A stretch of DNA of 64,000 nucleotides from NCBI RefSeq assembly GCF_900104385.1, contig NZ_FNJA01000003.1:124001-188000 (forward strand), in the 5' to 3' direction. Position 1 is the stretch's first letter; every line of letters begins with the position of its first letter. This DNA is from Rhodoferax sp. OV413 (lineage in GTDB: Bacteria > Pseudomonadota > Gammaproteobacteria > Burkholderiales > Burkholderiaceae_C). The notes under the pieces were generated by a model. That model saw only the letters and a program-made list of their open reading frames with translations. It was not told where the DNA came from and made no database searches. Below, piece by piece: positions 26,283-34,544 of the stretch. The position numbers were made by a program, and so were the translations under genes.

Positions 26283-27149
26283 ATGATCCGCACGACCGTA
26301 GTTGCCGCCTCCCTGGCCATCGCCTTCACCGCAGCCCAAGCCGCCCAACCGCTGACCGTCAAGGTCTACAACGCCGACGGCAACAGCTTCAACGTCAATT
26401 CGACCCTGGTCTATGGCGAGAAAGAAGCCATGGTGATCGACGCCGGCTTCACCCGCGCCGATGCGCTGCGCATTGCCGCCAATGTGCTCGACAGCGGCAA
26501 ACAGCTGAAGACCATCTACGTGAGCCAGGCCGACCCCGACTACTACTTTGGCGTGGAAACGCTGAAAGAAATCTTCCCCCAGGCCGACGTGGTGACCACG
26601 CCCGCCGTGCTGGAAAAGATCGTGTCCAAAATGTCCGGCAAGCTGGCATTCTGGGGCCCCAAGATGGGTGCCAACGCGCCCCGTACGCCGGTAGTGCCGC
26701 GCGCCTTGCAAGGCAGCACCCTCACGCTGGAAGGCCAGACGATTGAAATCCGTGGCACAACCGGCCTGCTGGCGCACCGCCCCTATGCCTGGATTCCATC
26801 CATCCAGGCCGTGGTGGGCAACATCGGAGTATTCGGCAACATGCACGTATGGACCGCAGACTCGCAAACGGCGCAGGAGCGTGCCGCCTGGGTGGCCCAG
26901 CTCGACGAGATGGCGGCCCTGAAGCCCGTGTTGGTCGTACCCGGCCACATGAAGTCCGGCACGCAGGTCGATGCCAGCGCCATCAGCTTCACCAAGAACT
27001 ATCTGCAGACCTTCGAGAAAAACCTGGCTGCCAGCAAAAACAGCGCAGAGCTGGTCAACGCCATGAAGCAGGCCTACCCGCAAGTGACCGATGGCGCCAT
27101 GTCCCTGGACATTGGTGCCAAGGTCAACAAGGGCGAGATGAAGTGGTAA
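26283..27149 (+). CDS. Exported metallo-beta-lactamase-fold protein with an eroded metal site
   Basis: The 288-residue product has a signal peptide (cleavage near residue 20, TAAQA-AQ) and the MBL fold (NSTLVYGEKEAMVIDAGF near 39-55). The usual zinc-binding THxHxDH motif is replaced by SQADPDYYFG (81-90): the first and last histidines are Gln and Tyr and the middle one is Asp. The later histidine in VVPGHM (222) is kept. It may bind another metal, bind a ligand without catalysis, or be a pseudo-enzyme in the periplasm. A good ribosome site (TAGGAG) precedes the ATG. It heads a run of four genes with no known joint function. Confidence 0.78.
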   Translation: MIRTTVVAASLAIAFTAAQAAQPLTVKVYNADGNSFNVNSTLVYGEKEAMVIDAGFTRADALRIAANVLDSGKQLKTIYVSQADPDYYFGVETLKEIFPQADVVTTPAVLEKIVSKMSGKLAFWGPKMGANAPRTPVVPRALQGSTLTLEGQTIEIRGTTGLLAHRPYAWIPSIQAVVGNIGVFGNMHVWTADSQTAQERAAWVAQLDEMAALKPVLVVPGHMKSGTQVDASAISFTKNYLQTFEKNLAASKNSAELVNAMKQAYPQVTDGAMSLDIGAKVNKGEMKW

Positions 27150-27180
27150 TGCAAAGCGCCTGACCCAGTCCAGGCATGGA

Positions 27181-27208
27181 CCGCCCTGCCAGCCTGCTGG
27201 CAGGGCGG
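27181..27208. terminator. Strong hairpin between the MBL-fold and GlcG-like genes
   Basis: CCGCCCTGCCAGC / GCTGGCAGGGCGG is a perfect 13 bp inverted repeat with a 2-base loop, 31 bp after the stop of the MBL-fold gene. No clean T-run follows, so it may be a partial terminator or an mRNA-stabilising element that uncouples the first gene from the next three. Confidence 0.5.
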
Positions 27209-27244
27209 CGTTCAAGCGTTCTTCATCAAACCAATAGGCCCGCC

Positions 27245-27724
27245 ATGAAACCCACTTTGATCCCACTGAGCCTTGCGGCTGCGGCGTTCGTGTCCGTCAA
27301 CGCATTCAGCCAAGCCCTGCCTTACGGCGCCCCCATCAGTCTCGATGTGGCCAAAAAGGCCGCGCAAGCCGCATCCCACGAGATGCGCAAAAACAAGCTA
27401 GAGATGACCATCGCCGTGGTCGACTCTGGCGGCAACCTGGTCTACCTGGAAAGGTCCAACCAGGCTGGCCTGGGCACCATTGAACCCGCGATCGGCAAAG
27501 CCAAGGCGGCCAATGGCATCAAGGCCCCCACCAAGCTGATCGAAGACCTGATCGTCAAACAGCAGTTGGTGAATTTGATCGCAGTGCCGGGCGCATTCCC
27601 GGTAGAAGGTGGCGTGCCCCTGGTGCTCAACAACCAGGTGGTGGGCGCGATTGGTGCCAGTGGCGGCATGCCCGCCGATGACGGTGCAGTCGCCAACGCA
27701 GGCGCAAAAAGCCTGCTGCCTTGA
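27245..27724 (+). CDS. GlcG/HbpS family heme-binding-like exported protein
   Basis: The 159-residue protein starts with a signal peptide (MKPTLIPLSLAAAAFVSVNA, cleavage before about residue 22). The Haem_degrading/GlcG domain shows MTIAVVDSGGNLVYLERSNQ, then IGKAKAANG, and a glycine-rich GAIGASGGMPADDG near the end. Relatives bind haem or form octameric sensors (HbpS), and many are encoded beside oxidative-stress or glycolate genes. Here the neighbours are an exported MBL-fold protein and an NTF2-like protein. The ATG at 27245 is preferred because it gives the signal peptide. Confidence 0.82.
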   Translation: MKPTLIPLSLAAAAFVSVNAFSQALPYGAPISLDVAKKAAQAASHEMRKNKLEMTIAVVDSGGNLVYLERSNQAGLGTIEPAIGKAKAANGIKAPTKLIEDLIVKQQLVNLIAVPGAFPVEGGVPLVLNNQVVGAIGASGGMPADDGAVANAGAKSLLP

Positions 27725-27763
27725 TGAAGACACAGACCTGTTCACCCACTACCGAGAATTGAT

Positions 27764-28153
27764 ATGAGCACCCCCTACGACATCGTCAAAGAACATTACG
27801 CGGCGTCTGCCCGCCAGGATTTCGCCGGCATGTTTGCCAACGTCTCCGACACCGTCGAGTGGACTGAAATGGCGGGCTTCCCCTGCGCCGGCACATGGAT
27901 AGGCCCGCAAGCGGTGATCGACAATGTTTTCAAGGTTCTGGGAAGCACCTGGGACAACTACCGCTTTGACCTGGAGCAGCTGGTGGATGGTGGCGATGTG
28001 GTCGTCGGCATTGGTACTTACTCCGGCAGCTACCGTGCCACAGGCAAGCCCATGCAGGCCAGGGTCGCGCACGTGTGGCGCATCGCGTCTGGCAAAGTCG
28101 TTAAATTCGAGCAATTTACCGACACACTGCTGGTTGCGAACGTGATGCGTTAA
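27764..28153 (+). CDS. NTF2-like/SnoaL-like protein
   Basis: The 129-residue soluble protein has the NTF2 cone fold pattern: N-terminal helix YDIVKEHYAASARQDFAG, VEWTEMAGFPCAGTWIG, and a C-terminal beta sheet (VARVAHVWRIASGKVVKFEQFTDT-like segment, ending in VANVMR). Relatives are called ketosteroid isomerase-related or SnoaL-like and either catalyse isomerisations or bind small ligands. It lies 39 bp after the GlcG-like gene and 19 bp before the next, so it is probably in their transcript. No substrate can be named. Confidence 0.8.
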   Translation: MSTPYDIVKEHYAASARQDFAGMFANVSDTVEWTEMAGFPCAGTWIGPQAVIDNVFKVLGSTWDNYRFDLEQLVDGGDVVVGIGTYSGSYRATGKPMQARVAHVWRIASGKVVKFEQFTDTLLVANVMR

Positions 28154-28172
28154 TCCAGTCAAGGAGCTTTCG

Positions 28173-28424
28173 ATGGATGTTCTTCAACAAGTCCTGGAGC
28201 ATATGCGCTCGGGCCGCTGGATCGAGGCACACAATCTTGTGCAGACCGACGACTCGCCGCTGGCCGCCTGGCTGCACGGCATCTTGCACATCCAGGAAGG
28301 CGATCTGGAAGATGCCGAGTACTGGTACGGCAAAGCCAACCGCCATTTCCGCAGCCGCGGGACTTTGGATGAAGAGCTCGCAGGTTTCGAGGCCGAATTG
28401 CTGAAGCGCGACAGCCAGGCATAG
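28173..28424 (+). CDS. Small conserved-looking protein of unknown function
   Basis: The 83-residue product has a strong ribosome site (AAGGAG, 7 bases before ATG). It is helical and acidic, with two helix-turn-helix-like repeats (RSGRWIEAHNLVQ and QEGDLEDAEYWYGKANRHF) that resemble a single TPR-like unit. It has no signal peptide or membrane helix. It is the last gene of the run from 26283 and likely translated with the NTF2-like gene. Confidence 0.65.
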   Translation: MDVLQQVLEHMRSGRWIEAHNLVQTDDSPLAAWLHGILHIQEGDLEDAEYWYGKANRHFRSRGTLDEELAGFEAELLKRDSQA

Positions 28425-28457
28425 CCAACGGAACCAGGCCTGCGCGGCCGAGCAGTG

Positions 28458-28520
28458 CTTGCTATCGTATAAATAGCTGGTAGCGCGGGTGTCTATTGCG
28501 CTGGAGGCTTAAAAGGCTTG
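28458..28520 (+). repeat. Dispersed ~60 bp repeat, copy 4
   Basis: TTGCTATCGTATAAATAGCT, then GGTAGCGCGGG...TTGCGCTGGAGGC and TTAAAAGGCTTGAG, is one of the best-preserved copies. It lies between two convergent genes, where its GCGC arms could form a terminator-like hairpin. Confidence 0.75.
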
Positions 28521-28535
28521 AGATTTAACAGCACC

Positions 28536-29663
28536 TCAAGGCAGCCGAAAAACATCGGCGGCTACCGCACTCTCTCCCAACTTTCGCCCATCAGAAGCCG
28601 AGTCGTAAACCACCAGAAGCGAAAGGGCGGCCTCCCCTTCGGCGGAGAACAAAGTCATGCCTTCGGCATGGTCTACGCCCTGGCCATGGGGGATGTCCAA
28701 CACCCGCTCCAAGCCATCCGCCGGCACCACACACTCGCCCTTGGGCGCTGTACCACCCGGCCACCGGAACACGGTCGTCGGGCCGTCCAACGCCATGCTG
28801 GGGCCGCCCAGAATCAGCAGATCCTGGCCCTGCACGCACATATCGCGGATACCCAGGCCGCCCAGCTGCAAGAAATGCTTTCGGTACGGGCGCTGCTTCG
28901 GTCCAATGGGCTGCAAGCGCAGCGTAGCTGCCTGCTTCTTATCCTCTTTCAGTTCCACCTCCAGCACCACAGCCCAACCGCGCAAGACCGGCCCGCGCAG
29001 CCCGAGGAAGATGCGCTTGCCCACCACGGCCAGGCCCTCGATGTCGAAGCCGTTGTCTTTGCCCGGAATGGAGAGGAACGGCCCCAGATGTTTGTCCTCT
29101 TTCAAGGCCTGCATCAGGTCATTGCCCTTGGCGTTGCCGCCCAGTTGCGCGGCGTGGCGCTTTTTGCGCTTGTCCTTGGCTTCTTTCGCCAGGCTGCACA
29201 GGCCGTCCTCGTCGACCACGGGGATGCGGGCCAGCAGGTAGCGGTTGCCATCTGCCCGCACCTGGGCCAACTGCTTGGCGGCCACTTTGGCGTCGTCGTC
29301 CACGCCCGGGTTCTTGCGCTTCAGGCTGTGCGAGCCGACTAGCCAGAGATAGCCATTGTCGCAGGCCAGCCCCTCCACGTCTACCTCTTCCACGTCTGCA
29401 GGGTCGTCGGCCAGACCCGCCGGCAGCCGAAGGTAGTCGCCCAGAGCAAACTGCCTGTGCTCGCGGCCATACCGGTAATTGCCGCTGCGGCCTTTGGCAG
29501 CCACCAAGGACAGCCGCTCCAGGCTGGTCGATTCGTCATTAGCAACCCACAGCGTGCGGCCGATCTGCAGAGCCACGGACAGCCCGTCTCGCAGCTTTTT
29601 GTGCTGGCCCAGATCATCGCTATCGGGATGGAACTCCAGATCGACAGTGCCCGTTGGATGCAT
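28536..29663 (-). CDS. DUF3616 domain-containing protein
   Basis: This 375-residue protein has the repeated beta-strand pattern of the DUF3616 family, probably a beta-propeller: GRTLWVANDESTSLERLSL, DVEGLACDNGYLWLVGSHSL, NGFDIEGLAVVGKRIFLGLRG and VPADGLERVLDIPHGQGVDH are its expected blade sequences. No signal peptide is seen, so it is likely cytoplasmic. A GGGAG ribosome site supports the ATG at 29663. The function is unknown; some annotations call relatives secreted or phytase-like, which I cannot support here. Confidence 0.82.
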   Translation of the reverse strand: MHPTGTVDLEFHPDSDDLGQHKKLRDGLSVALQIGRTLWVANDESTSLERLSLVAAKGRSGNYRYGREHRQFALGDYLRLPAGLADDPADVEEVDVEGLACDNGYLWLVGSHSLKRKNPGVDDDAKVAAKQLAQVRADGNRYLLARIPVVDEDGLCSLAKEAKDKRKKRHAAQLGGNAKGNDLMQALKEDKHLGPFLSIPGKDNGFDIEGLAVVGKRIFLGLRGPVLRGWAVVLEVELKEDKKQAATLRLQPIGPKQRPYRKHFLQLGGLGIRDMCVQGQDLLILGGPSMALDGPTTVFRWPGGTAPKGECVVPADGLERVLDIPHGQGVDHAEGMTLFSAEGEAALSLLVVYDSASDGRKLGESAVAADVFRLP

Positions 29664-29696
29664 GGTGAAGCTCCCTGTAAGTTCTAAGCATGGTAT

Positions 29697-30587
29697 CTAC
29701 TTGCCCGCGGCCTGCTGCTCCCGTGTCGTCATCAACACTCCCACCGCCACCACCACAGCGCCGAGCCAAGTCAACACGCCATAGTGCTCACCCAGCACAA
29801 AAGTCCCCGTGCCCAGCCCCACCGCCGCCGCCACGTAGCCGATCTGGCTCAGGTACACCGGCCCGCCCACGCGCTGCAGGCGGAAGAACACCGCGAACAT
29901 GGCGGCGGTGACGGCGATCTGGGCAAGCAGCAGGCCGGGCACGGCCAGCGCAGTAGCGACCGGCAAGCTGCCGGTCCACAGCAGGGACAGCACCGCCAGC
30001 ACAGCCGCGGCGCCCAGGTTGGTGCCCGCAGCCAGGGCCAGGCCGCTGGTGCCAGCCGGCCAAGCCAGGGTGCGGTAGACGTTGCCGCAGGCCAGCAGCA
30101 GCGGGATCAGAAACGCCAGCGCCAGCCACAGCGCGGGCGCGCCGCCGGGGCTGTCCACACCGCCCTTGGACAGCACGATGACCAGCGCGCCGACAAAGCC
30201 CAGCGCAATGCCCGCCGCGCCCAGCGCACCCGGCCGCCGCCTTTGCAGCATGCTGTGCAGCAGCAGCGTCAGGATCGGTGAGAACGCCAGGAAGATCGAG
30301 GTAAAGCCCGCCCCCAGGTGCGGCATGGCGCTGAACACCAGCAAGTTGGGCAGCGCGTTGGACACTGCGCCCGTCACCAGGTAGTAGCGCAGATGCCGCC
30401 GGTCCCACGGCAAGCGGTCGCGCAAGGCCCACAGCGCCAAGGCCAGCACCAGGCCGGCGCCGGCCGACATCAGCAGGGACCAGACCAGTGGCGAGATGCC
30501 CGCCGCCCCGGCCAGCTTGCCCAGGGGGAAGTTCAGGCCCAGCAGGCTGCCGGTGGTCAGCAGCAGGGGCAAGGGGCGGTTCAGCAT
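29697..30587 (-). CDS. DMT superfamily (EamA) transporter
   Basis: The 296-residue inner-membrane protein has ten hydrophobic helices in two EamA repeats (about 5-135 and 150-285). Typical export-family segments include GAGFTSIFLAFSPILTLLLH and AGGPVYLSQIGYVAAAVGLG. Such proteins export amino acids or other metabolites; the substrate is not predictable. The gene stands alone on the minus strand upstream of DUF3616 (33 bp gap), so the two may share a transcript. Confidence 0.85.
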   Translation of the reverse strand: MLNRPLPLLLTTGSLLGLNFPLGKLAGAAGISPLVWSLLMSAGAGLVLALALWALRDRLPWDRRHLRYYLVTGAVSNALPNLLVFSAMPHLGAGFTSIFLAFSPILTLLLHSMLQRRRPGALGAAGIALGFVGALVIVLSKGGVDSPGGAPALWLALAFLIPLLLACGNVYRTLAWPAGTSGLALAAGTNLGAAAVLAVLSLLWTGSLPVATALAVPGLLLAQIAVTAAMFAVFFRLQRVGGPVYLSQIGYVAAAVGLGTGTFVLGEHYGVLTWLGAVVVAVGVLMTTREQQAAGK

Positions 30588-30613
30588 GGGTGGTGGTGAA
30601 GAGGGTTCAAACC

Positions 30614-30688
30614 ACCCATTTTGCTATATAAAAAATAGCTGATAGCGCAGGTTTTGTATGCGCCTACGGCCAATAAGGCTTAAAAATT
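30614..30688 (+). repeat. Dispersed ~60 bp repeat, copy 5, containing the DinB stop codon
   Basis: TTTTGCTATATAAAAAATAG, then CTGATAGCGCAGG...ATGCGCCTACGGCC and AAGGCTTAAAAATTA, is full length. The stop codon and last residues of the DinB-family gene (30680 onward) lie in its tail, so the repeat defines that protein's C-terminus. Confidence 0.75.
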
Positions 30689-31165
30689 AGGCGGCGCATC
30701 GCGCAGGAACACCGGCAGGTCCATCACCGGTGGACGCGCGCCGGCCTGGTACAGCATATCGGCCACATAGCCGCGGTGGTAGGTCTTGTGGTTCACCACG
30801 TGCAGCAGCATGTCGCCGCGGGCCATGGCCCCATCGCCGCCATCGACGAAGCGGAACTGCAGCACTTCGTCGTGCGCGTTGTCAGACAGGCCATCGGCAT
30901 AGCCTATGTACCAGCGGTCGATGGCGGCTTGGGTGTCGCGCAATGCCGGCAGCGCGGGCTCGGTTTCGGTGATGCGCGCGGTAAAGCCGTGCGGCTGGCC
31001 CTGCAGATGGGCCTGCCAGATCTGGTCCACCACATAGGCGTGGTTCAGCGTGTTGACCATGCTGCGGAAACCCGTGGCCCGGGCCGCGCTGGCCTGGCCC
31101 TCGGGCAGCGCCAGCAGCGCATCAAACAAGCGGGTGTTGGCCCAGGCGGTGTAGCGCGTGAGCAT
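30680..31165 (-). CDS. DinB family protein
   Basis: From the ATG at 31165 it encodes 161 residues, a four-helix bundle of the DinB/YfiT superfamily. It has MLTRYTAWANTRLFDALLAL at the start and the metal-ligand histidines in NTLNHAYVVDQIW and LLHVVNHKTYHRGYVADML. Such proteins often act as thiol-dependent transferases or metal hydrolases. A longer frame up to 31237 would need a TTG start and adds a non-family stretch. No strong ribosome site is seen before the ATG, so the start is uncertain. The last codons lie in the dispersed repeat. Confidence 0.8.
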   Translation of the reverse strand: MLTRYTAWANTRLFDALLALPEGQASAARATGFRSMVNTLNHAYVVDQIWQAHLQGQPHGFTARITETEPALPALRDTQAAIDRWYIGYADGLSDNAHDEVLQFRFVDGGDGAMARGDMLLHVVNHKTYHRGYVADMLYQAGARPPVMDLPVFLRDAPPNF

Positions 31166-31299
31166 GCGGATGTGGCGGTCAGTGCCATGGTGTTTTGCCA
31201 GCAAGTGGGCCGCAAAGCCTGCGGCGAAGGCTGGCAAAAATATAGCACCGGCCCCGCTGGCGGCGCGGGCCGCCCGTACGGCCGGGTTACGGGCTAGTT

Positions 31300-32703
31300 T
31301 TAGGCCTTGGCCACGCCCGCCGGGTCCATCAAATGGGCGCGGGCCGTGTCGTAGGCTTTCTTGGGCACGGGCACGGCATCCGGGTTGCCCAGGTCGACCA
31401 TATGGACACGGTAGGTTTCGCGCGCGGTGAAGGCGGCGATGGCGGCGATCACCGTGACCGCCAGGGTGATGGCACCCACGGTGAACGGAATGTCCATGGC
31501 TCCCGGAGGCGCCACATAGGTGAACAGCGCCGGCAGCATGGCGGTGACCAGGGTGCCCAGGTTCTGCGAAATCGCCATGCCTGAAACCCGGGTGCGGGTG
31601 GGGAACATCTCGGGGTAGAAGCTGGGGAACACGGCGTTATAGCCCTGGTAGACGATGCCCCACATCAGGATCGACATGCAAATCGCCAAGGGCACGCTGT
31701 GGATGCTGATGGCGTACAGGTAGACGTAGGCCAGCAGGCCCGAGGCGATGGCGCCGACGATGATGGGCGGCTTGCGGCCGATCTTGTCCGACAGGTTGCC
31801 GACGAACGGAATCACCAGCACGGCGACGATATTGCCCAGCACCGGAATCCACAGATAGATGTCTTTCTCGAAGCCGATGCCGTAGCCGGGCTGCACCGCG
31901 TAGGCCGCGCCGAAGATGGTGGTGACCACCGGGATCACGTTCATCAGCGAGCAGCACATCACGCGCAGCATGTCGCGCCAGCTCTCGGTGATGGCCTGCA
32001 CAAACGGTGCCTTGGGCACGGTGCCGTGCGCGCCTTCTTCGGTGAAGGCCGGGGTTTCGTCGACTTCGCGGCGGATGATGTAGCCGGCCACGATGACCAA
32101 GAAGCTCAGCAGGAACGGAATGCGCCAGCCCCAGCTATTGAACTGCTCGGTGGGCATGTAGTGGGCCAGCGGCAGGAACACCGCCGCCGCCAGAATCTGC
32201 CCGGCCTGCACGCCTTGCAGGGTAAAGCTCGCATAAAAGCCGCGCCGCCCGAACGGTGCGTGCTCCAGGATCATCGAGCTGGCGCCCGAGATCTCGCCGG
32301 CCACCGCAAAGCCCTGGATCAGGCGCATCAGCACCAGCAGCGCCGGCGCCCACAGGCCGATCTGGTCGTAGGTGGGCAGCAGGCCCACGGCCACGGTCGA
32401 AAAGCCCATCAGGAACATGCAGATGATCAGCACCTTCTTGCGGCCCTGGGTGTCGCCCCAGTGGCCCAGAAAGAAGGCCCCGATGGGCCGCGCCACATAG
32501 CCCACGCCGTAGGTGGCCAGCGAGGCGATGATGGCGGTCTTGGGGTCGCCCTTGGGGAAGAAGATTTGCGGAAAGATCAACGCCGCCGCAGTGGCGTAGA
32601 TGAAGAAGTCGTAGTACTCCAGCGCCGAGCCGATCCAGCCACTGGCGGTGGCTTTCTTCGACTGCTCGTTACGGTGGGACGCACCATTGGGGGTGTCGGC
32701 CAT
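31300..32703 (-). CDS. MHS family MFS transporter (metabolite:H+ symporter)
   Basis: This 467-residue inner-membrane protein has 12 helices. Signatures are SALEYYDFFIYATAAALIFP at the start, FLGHWGDTQGRKKVLIIC in the loop between helices 2 and 3 (MFS motif), and FASEISGASS-like FAVAGEISGASSMILEH. MHS members take up organic acids such as citrate, alpha-ketoglutarate or aromatic acids. The ATG at 32703 has a good AGGAG site. A divergent IclR regulator of PcaR type suggests an aromatic or dicarboxylic acid substrate, though no catabolic gene is next to it. Confidence 0.9.
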   Translation of the reverse strand: MADTPNGASHRNEQSKKATASGWIGSALEYYDFFIYATAAALIFPQIFFPKGDPKTAIIASLATYGVGYVARPIGAFFLGHWGDTQGRKKVLIICMFLMGFSTVAVGLLPTYDQIGLWAPALLVLMRLIQGFAVAGEISGASSMILEHAPFGRRGFYASFTLQGVQAGQILAAAVFLPLAHYMPTEQFNSWGWRIPFLLSFLVIVAGYIIRREVDETPAFTEEGAHGTVPKAPFVQAITESWRDMLRVMCCSLMNVIPVVTTIFGAAYAVQPGYGIGFEKDIYLWIPVLGNIVAVLVIPFVGNLSDKIGRKPPIIVGAIASGLLAYVYLYAISIHSVPLAICMSILMWGIVYQGYNAVFPSFYPEMFPTRTRVSGMAISQNLGTLVTAMLPALFTYVAPPGAMDIPFTVGAITLAVTVIAAIAAFTARETYRVHMVDLGNPDAVPVPKKAYDTARAHLMDPAGVAKA

Positions 32704-32881
32704 GTATGTCTCCTGTGTGGGTAAGCGCTTGTCTGCAAGCGGACCATGCAGGACAAAGGCGGATCTAAGGCTGCCGTCACACCGTATTCCGCTCGCAAGT
32801 GTTCCGTCAACACGGCCTATTGCAGCCGCAGCGCGAATGTAGTGGTGGACGCGGGTATTCCCGCTGACTTTACCCGCCCCC

Positions 32882-32900
32882 GCGATCGATGATTGATCGC
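32882..32900. promoter_or_regulatory. Palindrome in the MHS/IclR divergent region
   Basis: GCGATC and GATCGC, separated by seven bases, form a 19 bp inverted repeat (GCGATCGATGATTGATCGC). It lies about 65 bp before the IclR ATG in the 263 bp gap and is a candidate operator for that regulator. Confidence 0.4.
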
Positions 32901-32966
32901 CTACGTACACTATGCACACAAAATGCGGGTAAGCCCTAGGCTTGGCCACCCTTCTTGCCCTCACCC

Positions 32967-33743
32967 ATGACCGACACCGACGCCCCCACCATCGACCGCA
33001 AACTGCTGATAGAAGGCCTGGGCAAAGGCTTGCGGGTGATCGAGGCGTTCTCCGACGACCGGCCGCGCATGACGGCTACCGAAGCCGGCGCCCACACCGG
33101 GCTGACGCGCACCGCCGCCCGCCGCTACCTGCTGAGCCTGGTGCACTACGGCTACGCCGCCACCGACGGCAAATACTACTGGCTGCTGCCGCGCGTGCTG
33201 CGTCTGGGCCAGGCGTTTCTGGACGGCGCGCGCATCCCGCGGCTGGTCCAGCCCTTCATCCAGCGCGCGTCCATGCAGTGCGGCGAAACCCTCAACGTCG
33301 GCTCGCTGGACGGGCACGAGGTGGTCTACCTGGCGCGCAGCAATGCGCCGCGCATGGTGTCCATCGGCTTCCACCCCGGCGCCCGCGTGCCCGCGCATGT
33401 GGTGGCCCAGGGCTTCAGCATCCTGTCGACCTACGACGACGCGGCCCTGGACGCCTGGATCGCCAGCCATGATTTCGCCAGCTTCACCGGCTCCACCCCG
33501 GTCGACCCGGTCGAATTCCGCGACAGCGTGGTCGCCGCCCGCACCCTCGGCTACTGGCACGCCGACCAGTACCTGAACTTCGGCCTCTGCGGCCTGGCCG
33601 TCGCCTTGAAAGACCGCAAAGGCCGCTGCCAGTACGCGCTGAGCGTCACCGCCCAGCGCCAGATGTACCCCGACGACCAACTGGTCACCAAGCTGCTGCC
33701 GGTGCTGCGCGAAGTCGCCGAGGCGCTGCGGCCTGTGTTGTAA
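32967..33743 (+). CDS. IclR family transcriptional regulator, PcaR/PobR-like
   Basis: The 258-residue regulator has an N-terminal winged helix (about 10-72; LGKGLRVIEAFSDDRPRMTA then AAGLTRTAARRYLLSL-type recognition helix) and a C-terminal IclR effector domain (about 90-250). It resembles PcaR/PobR/PcaU regulators of protocatechuate catabolism, which often start with an ...ERSLxVLxAF-like segment. The ATG at 32967 is preferred over an upstream TTG. It probably regulates the divergent MHS transporter. Confidence 0.88.
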   Translation: MTDTDAPTIDRKLLIEGLGKGLRVIEAFSDDRPRMTATEAGAHTGLTRTAARRYLLSLVHYGYAATDGKYYWLLPRVLRLGQAFLDGARIPRLVQPFIQRASMQCGETLNVGSLDGHEVVYLARSNAPRMVSIGFHPGARVPAHVVAQGFSILSTYDDAALDAWIASHDFASFTGSTPVDPVEFRDSVVAARTLGYWHADQYLNFGLCGLAVALKDRKGRCQYALSVTAQRQMYPDDQLVTKLLPVLREVAEALRPVL

Positions 33744-33746
33744 GGT

Positions 33747-33797
33747 TTGCTATTTAATCCATAGCTGGTTGCGCTGCAGGGCTAAAAGGCTTGAATG
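33747..33797 (+). repeat. Dispersed ~60 bp repeat, shortened copy 6, containing the GNAT stop codon
   Basis: TTTGCTATTTAATCCATAGC, then TGGTTGCGCTGCAGGGC and TAAAAGGCTTG, keeps the core and tail but has lost one GCGC arm. The stop codon of the GNAT gene (33782-33784) is inside it. Confidence 0.65.
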
Positions 33798-34237
33798 CTG
33801 CCGTCCCGTTGCATGGTATTTGCCAGCACATCAACGCCGGAATACGTGGCCTGGAACTCAGCCACCACCTGAAATCCATACTGCGCATACAGCCGCTTGG
33901 CCAGGCTATTCGACTTGGCCACGTTCAAGCTCACCGTGCCTGGCATCCGGCGCAGCATGAACTCCAGCAGGCATTTCCCCACGCCCCGGCCCCGGGCCTG
34001 GGGATGCACAAACAGAAAGCGGATGCTGCTACCCAAACTGGCCGCAAAGCCGACGACGCCATCCATCTCGCACACATAGGCATCCGACTCCTGGAAGCGC
34101 GCCAACCGTGGCGGGTCTTGGTCCAGCGGCACCAACGTGAACGCCCGGCCTTCGAACTGGAGTTCGTCCAGCTTGGAGAGAGCGTAGATCTCCAGAATGG
34201 AGGGGAAGTCGCTGCTGTGGAAGGGGCGGATTTGCAT
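33782..34237 (-). CDS. GNAT family N-acetyltransferase
   Basis: This 151-residue protein has the GNAT fold. The N-terminus is MQIRPFHSSDFPSILEIYAL, the acetyl-CoA-binding loop is VHPQARGRGVGKCLLEFML (motif A, R/Q-x-x-G-x-G/A), and the C-terminal part is SLNVAKSNSLAKRLYAQYGFQ. It is a single-domain cytoplasmic acetyltransferase; the substrate cannot be inferred. The last residues (DGSIQAF) come from the dispersed repeat, which sets the C-terminus. Confidence 0.85.
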   Translation of the reverse strand: MQIRPFHSSDFPSILEIYALSKLDELQFEGRAFTLVPLDQDPPRLARFQESDAYVCEMDGVVGFAASLGSSIRFLFVHPQARGRGVGKCLLEFMLRRMPGTVSLNVAKSNSLAKRLYAQYGFQVVAEFQATYSGVDVLANTMQRDGSIQAF

Positions 34238-34334
34238 GGGTCTAGGCTGAACTCATTTGCTTGTGAACTGCTGAACTAGGAAGCTTTCAACTCGTAAAGC
34301 TGTAAAGCCTAGCCAAGGGCGGCTTCCAATCTTC

Positions 34335-34544
34335 CTAGCCACTAAAACGCTCCCACGCGTAAATTGCCGCTGCCACCGCCACCGCTACCACCAGAGAAAT
34401 AGCCCAGCTCAAAGGGGTAAAACAACCGAAATTGAACTCATTGGCGACACACGTGAGGCGGTGTGGCGCTGCAAAGGCGTCATAGACCCTGACGCCAATG
34501 GCAAGGCATAGCAACGAAGCGACTACGAGGGCCAAGAACTTCAC
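34335..34544 (-). CDS. Possible small membrane protein
   Basis: The 69-residue frame encodes two hydrophobic segments (about 3-20 and 45-65) separated by a short loop with two cysteines (RLTCVANEFNFGCFTPL). A weak ribosome site (AAGTGAAG) precedes the ATG. I do not recognise a family. It lies in a less GC-rich stretch between the GNAT and PBP1A genes, so it could be a real small inner-membrane protein or a chance frame. Confidence 0.45.
   Translation of the reverse strand: MKFLALVVASLLCLAIGVRVYDAFAAPHRLTCVANEFNFGCFTPLSWAISLVVAVAVAAAIYAWERFSG

Noticed and set aside
27398-27745. Antisense frame of 115 codons under the GlcG-like gene
   Set aside because: The sense frame has a signal peptide and a recognised domain; the antisense frame has none.
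34277-34340. CTAGGAAG...CTTCCTAG inverted repeat after the GNAT gene
   Set aside because: The arms are only 8 bp and about 48 bp apart, so it could be chance; it does not match the dispersed repeat.
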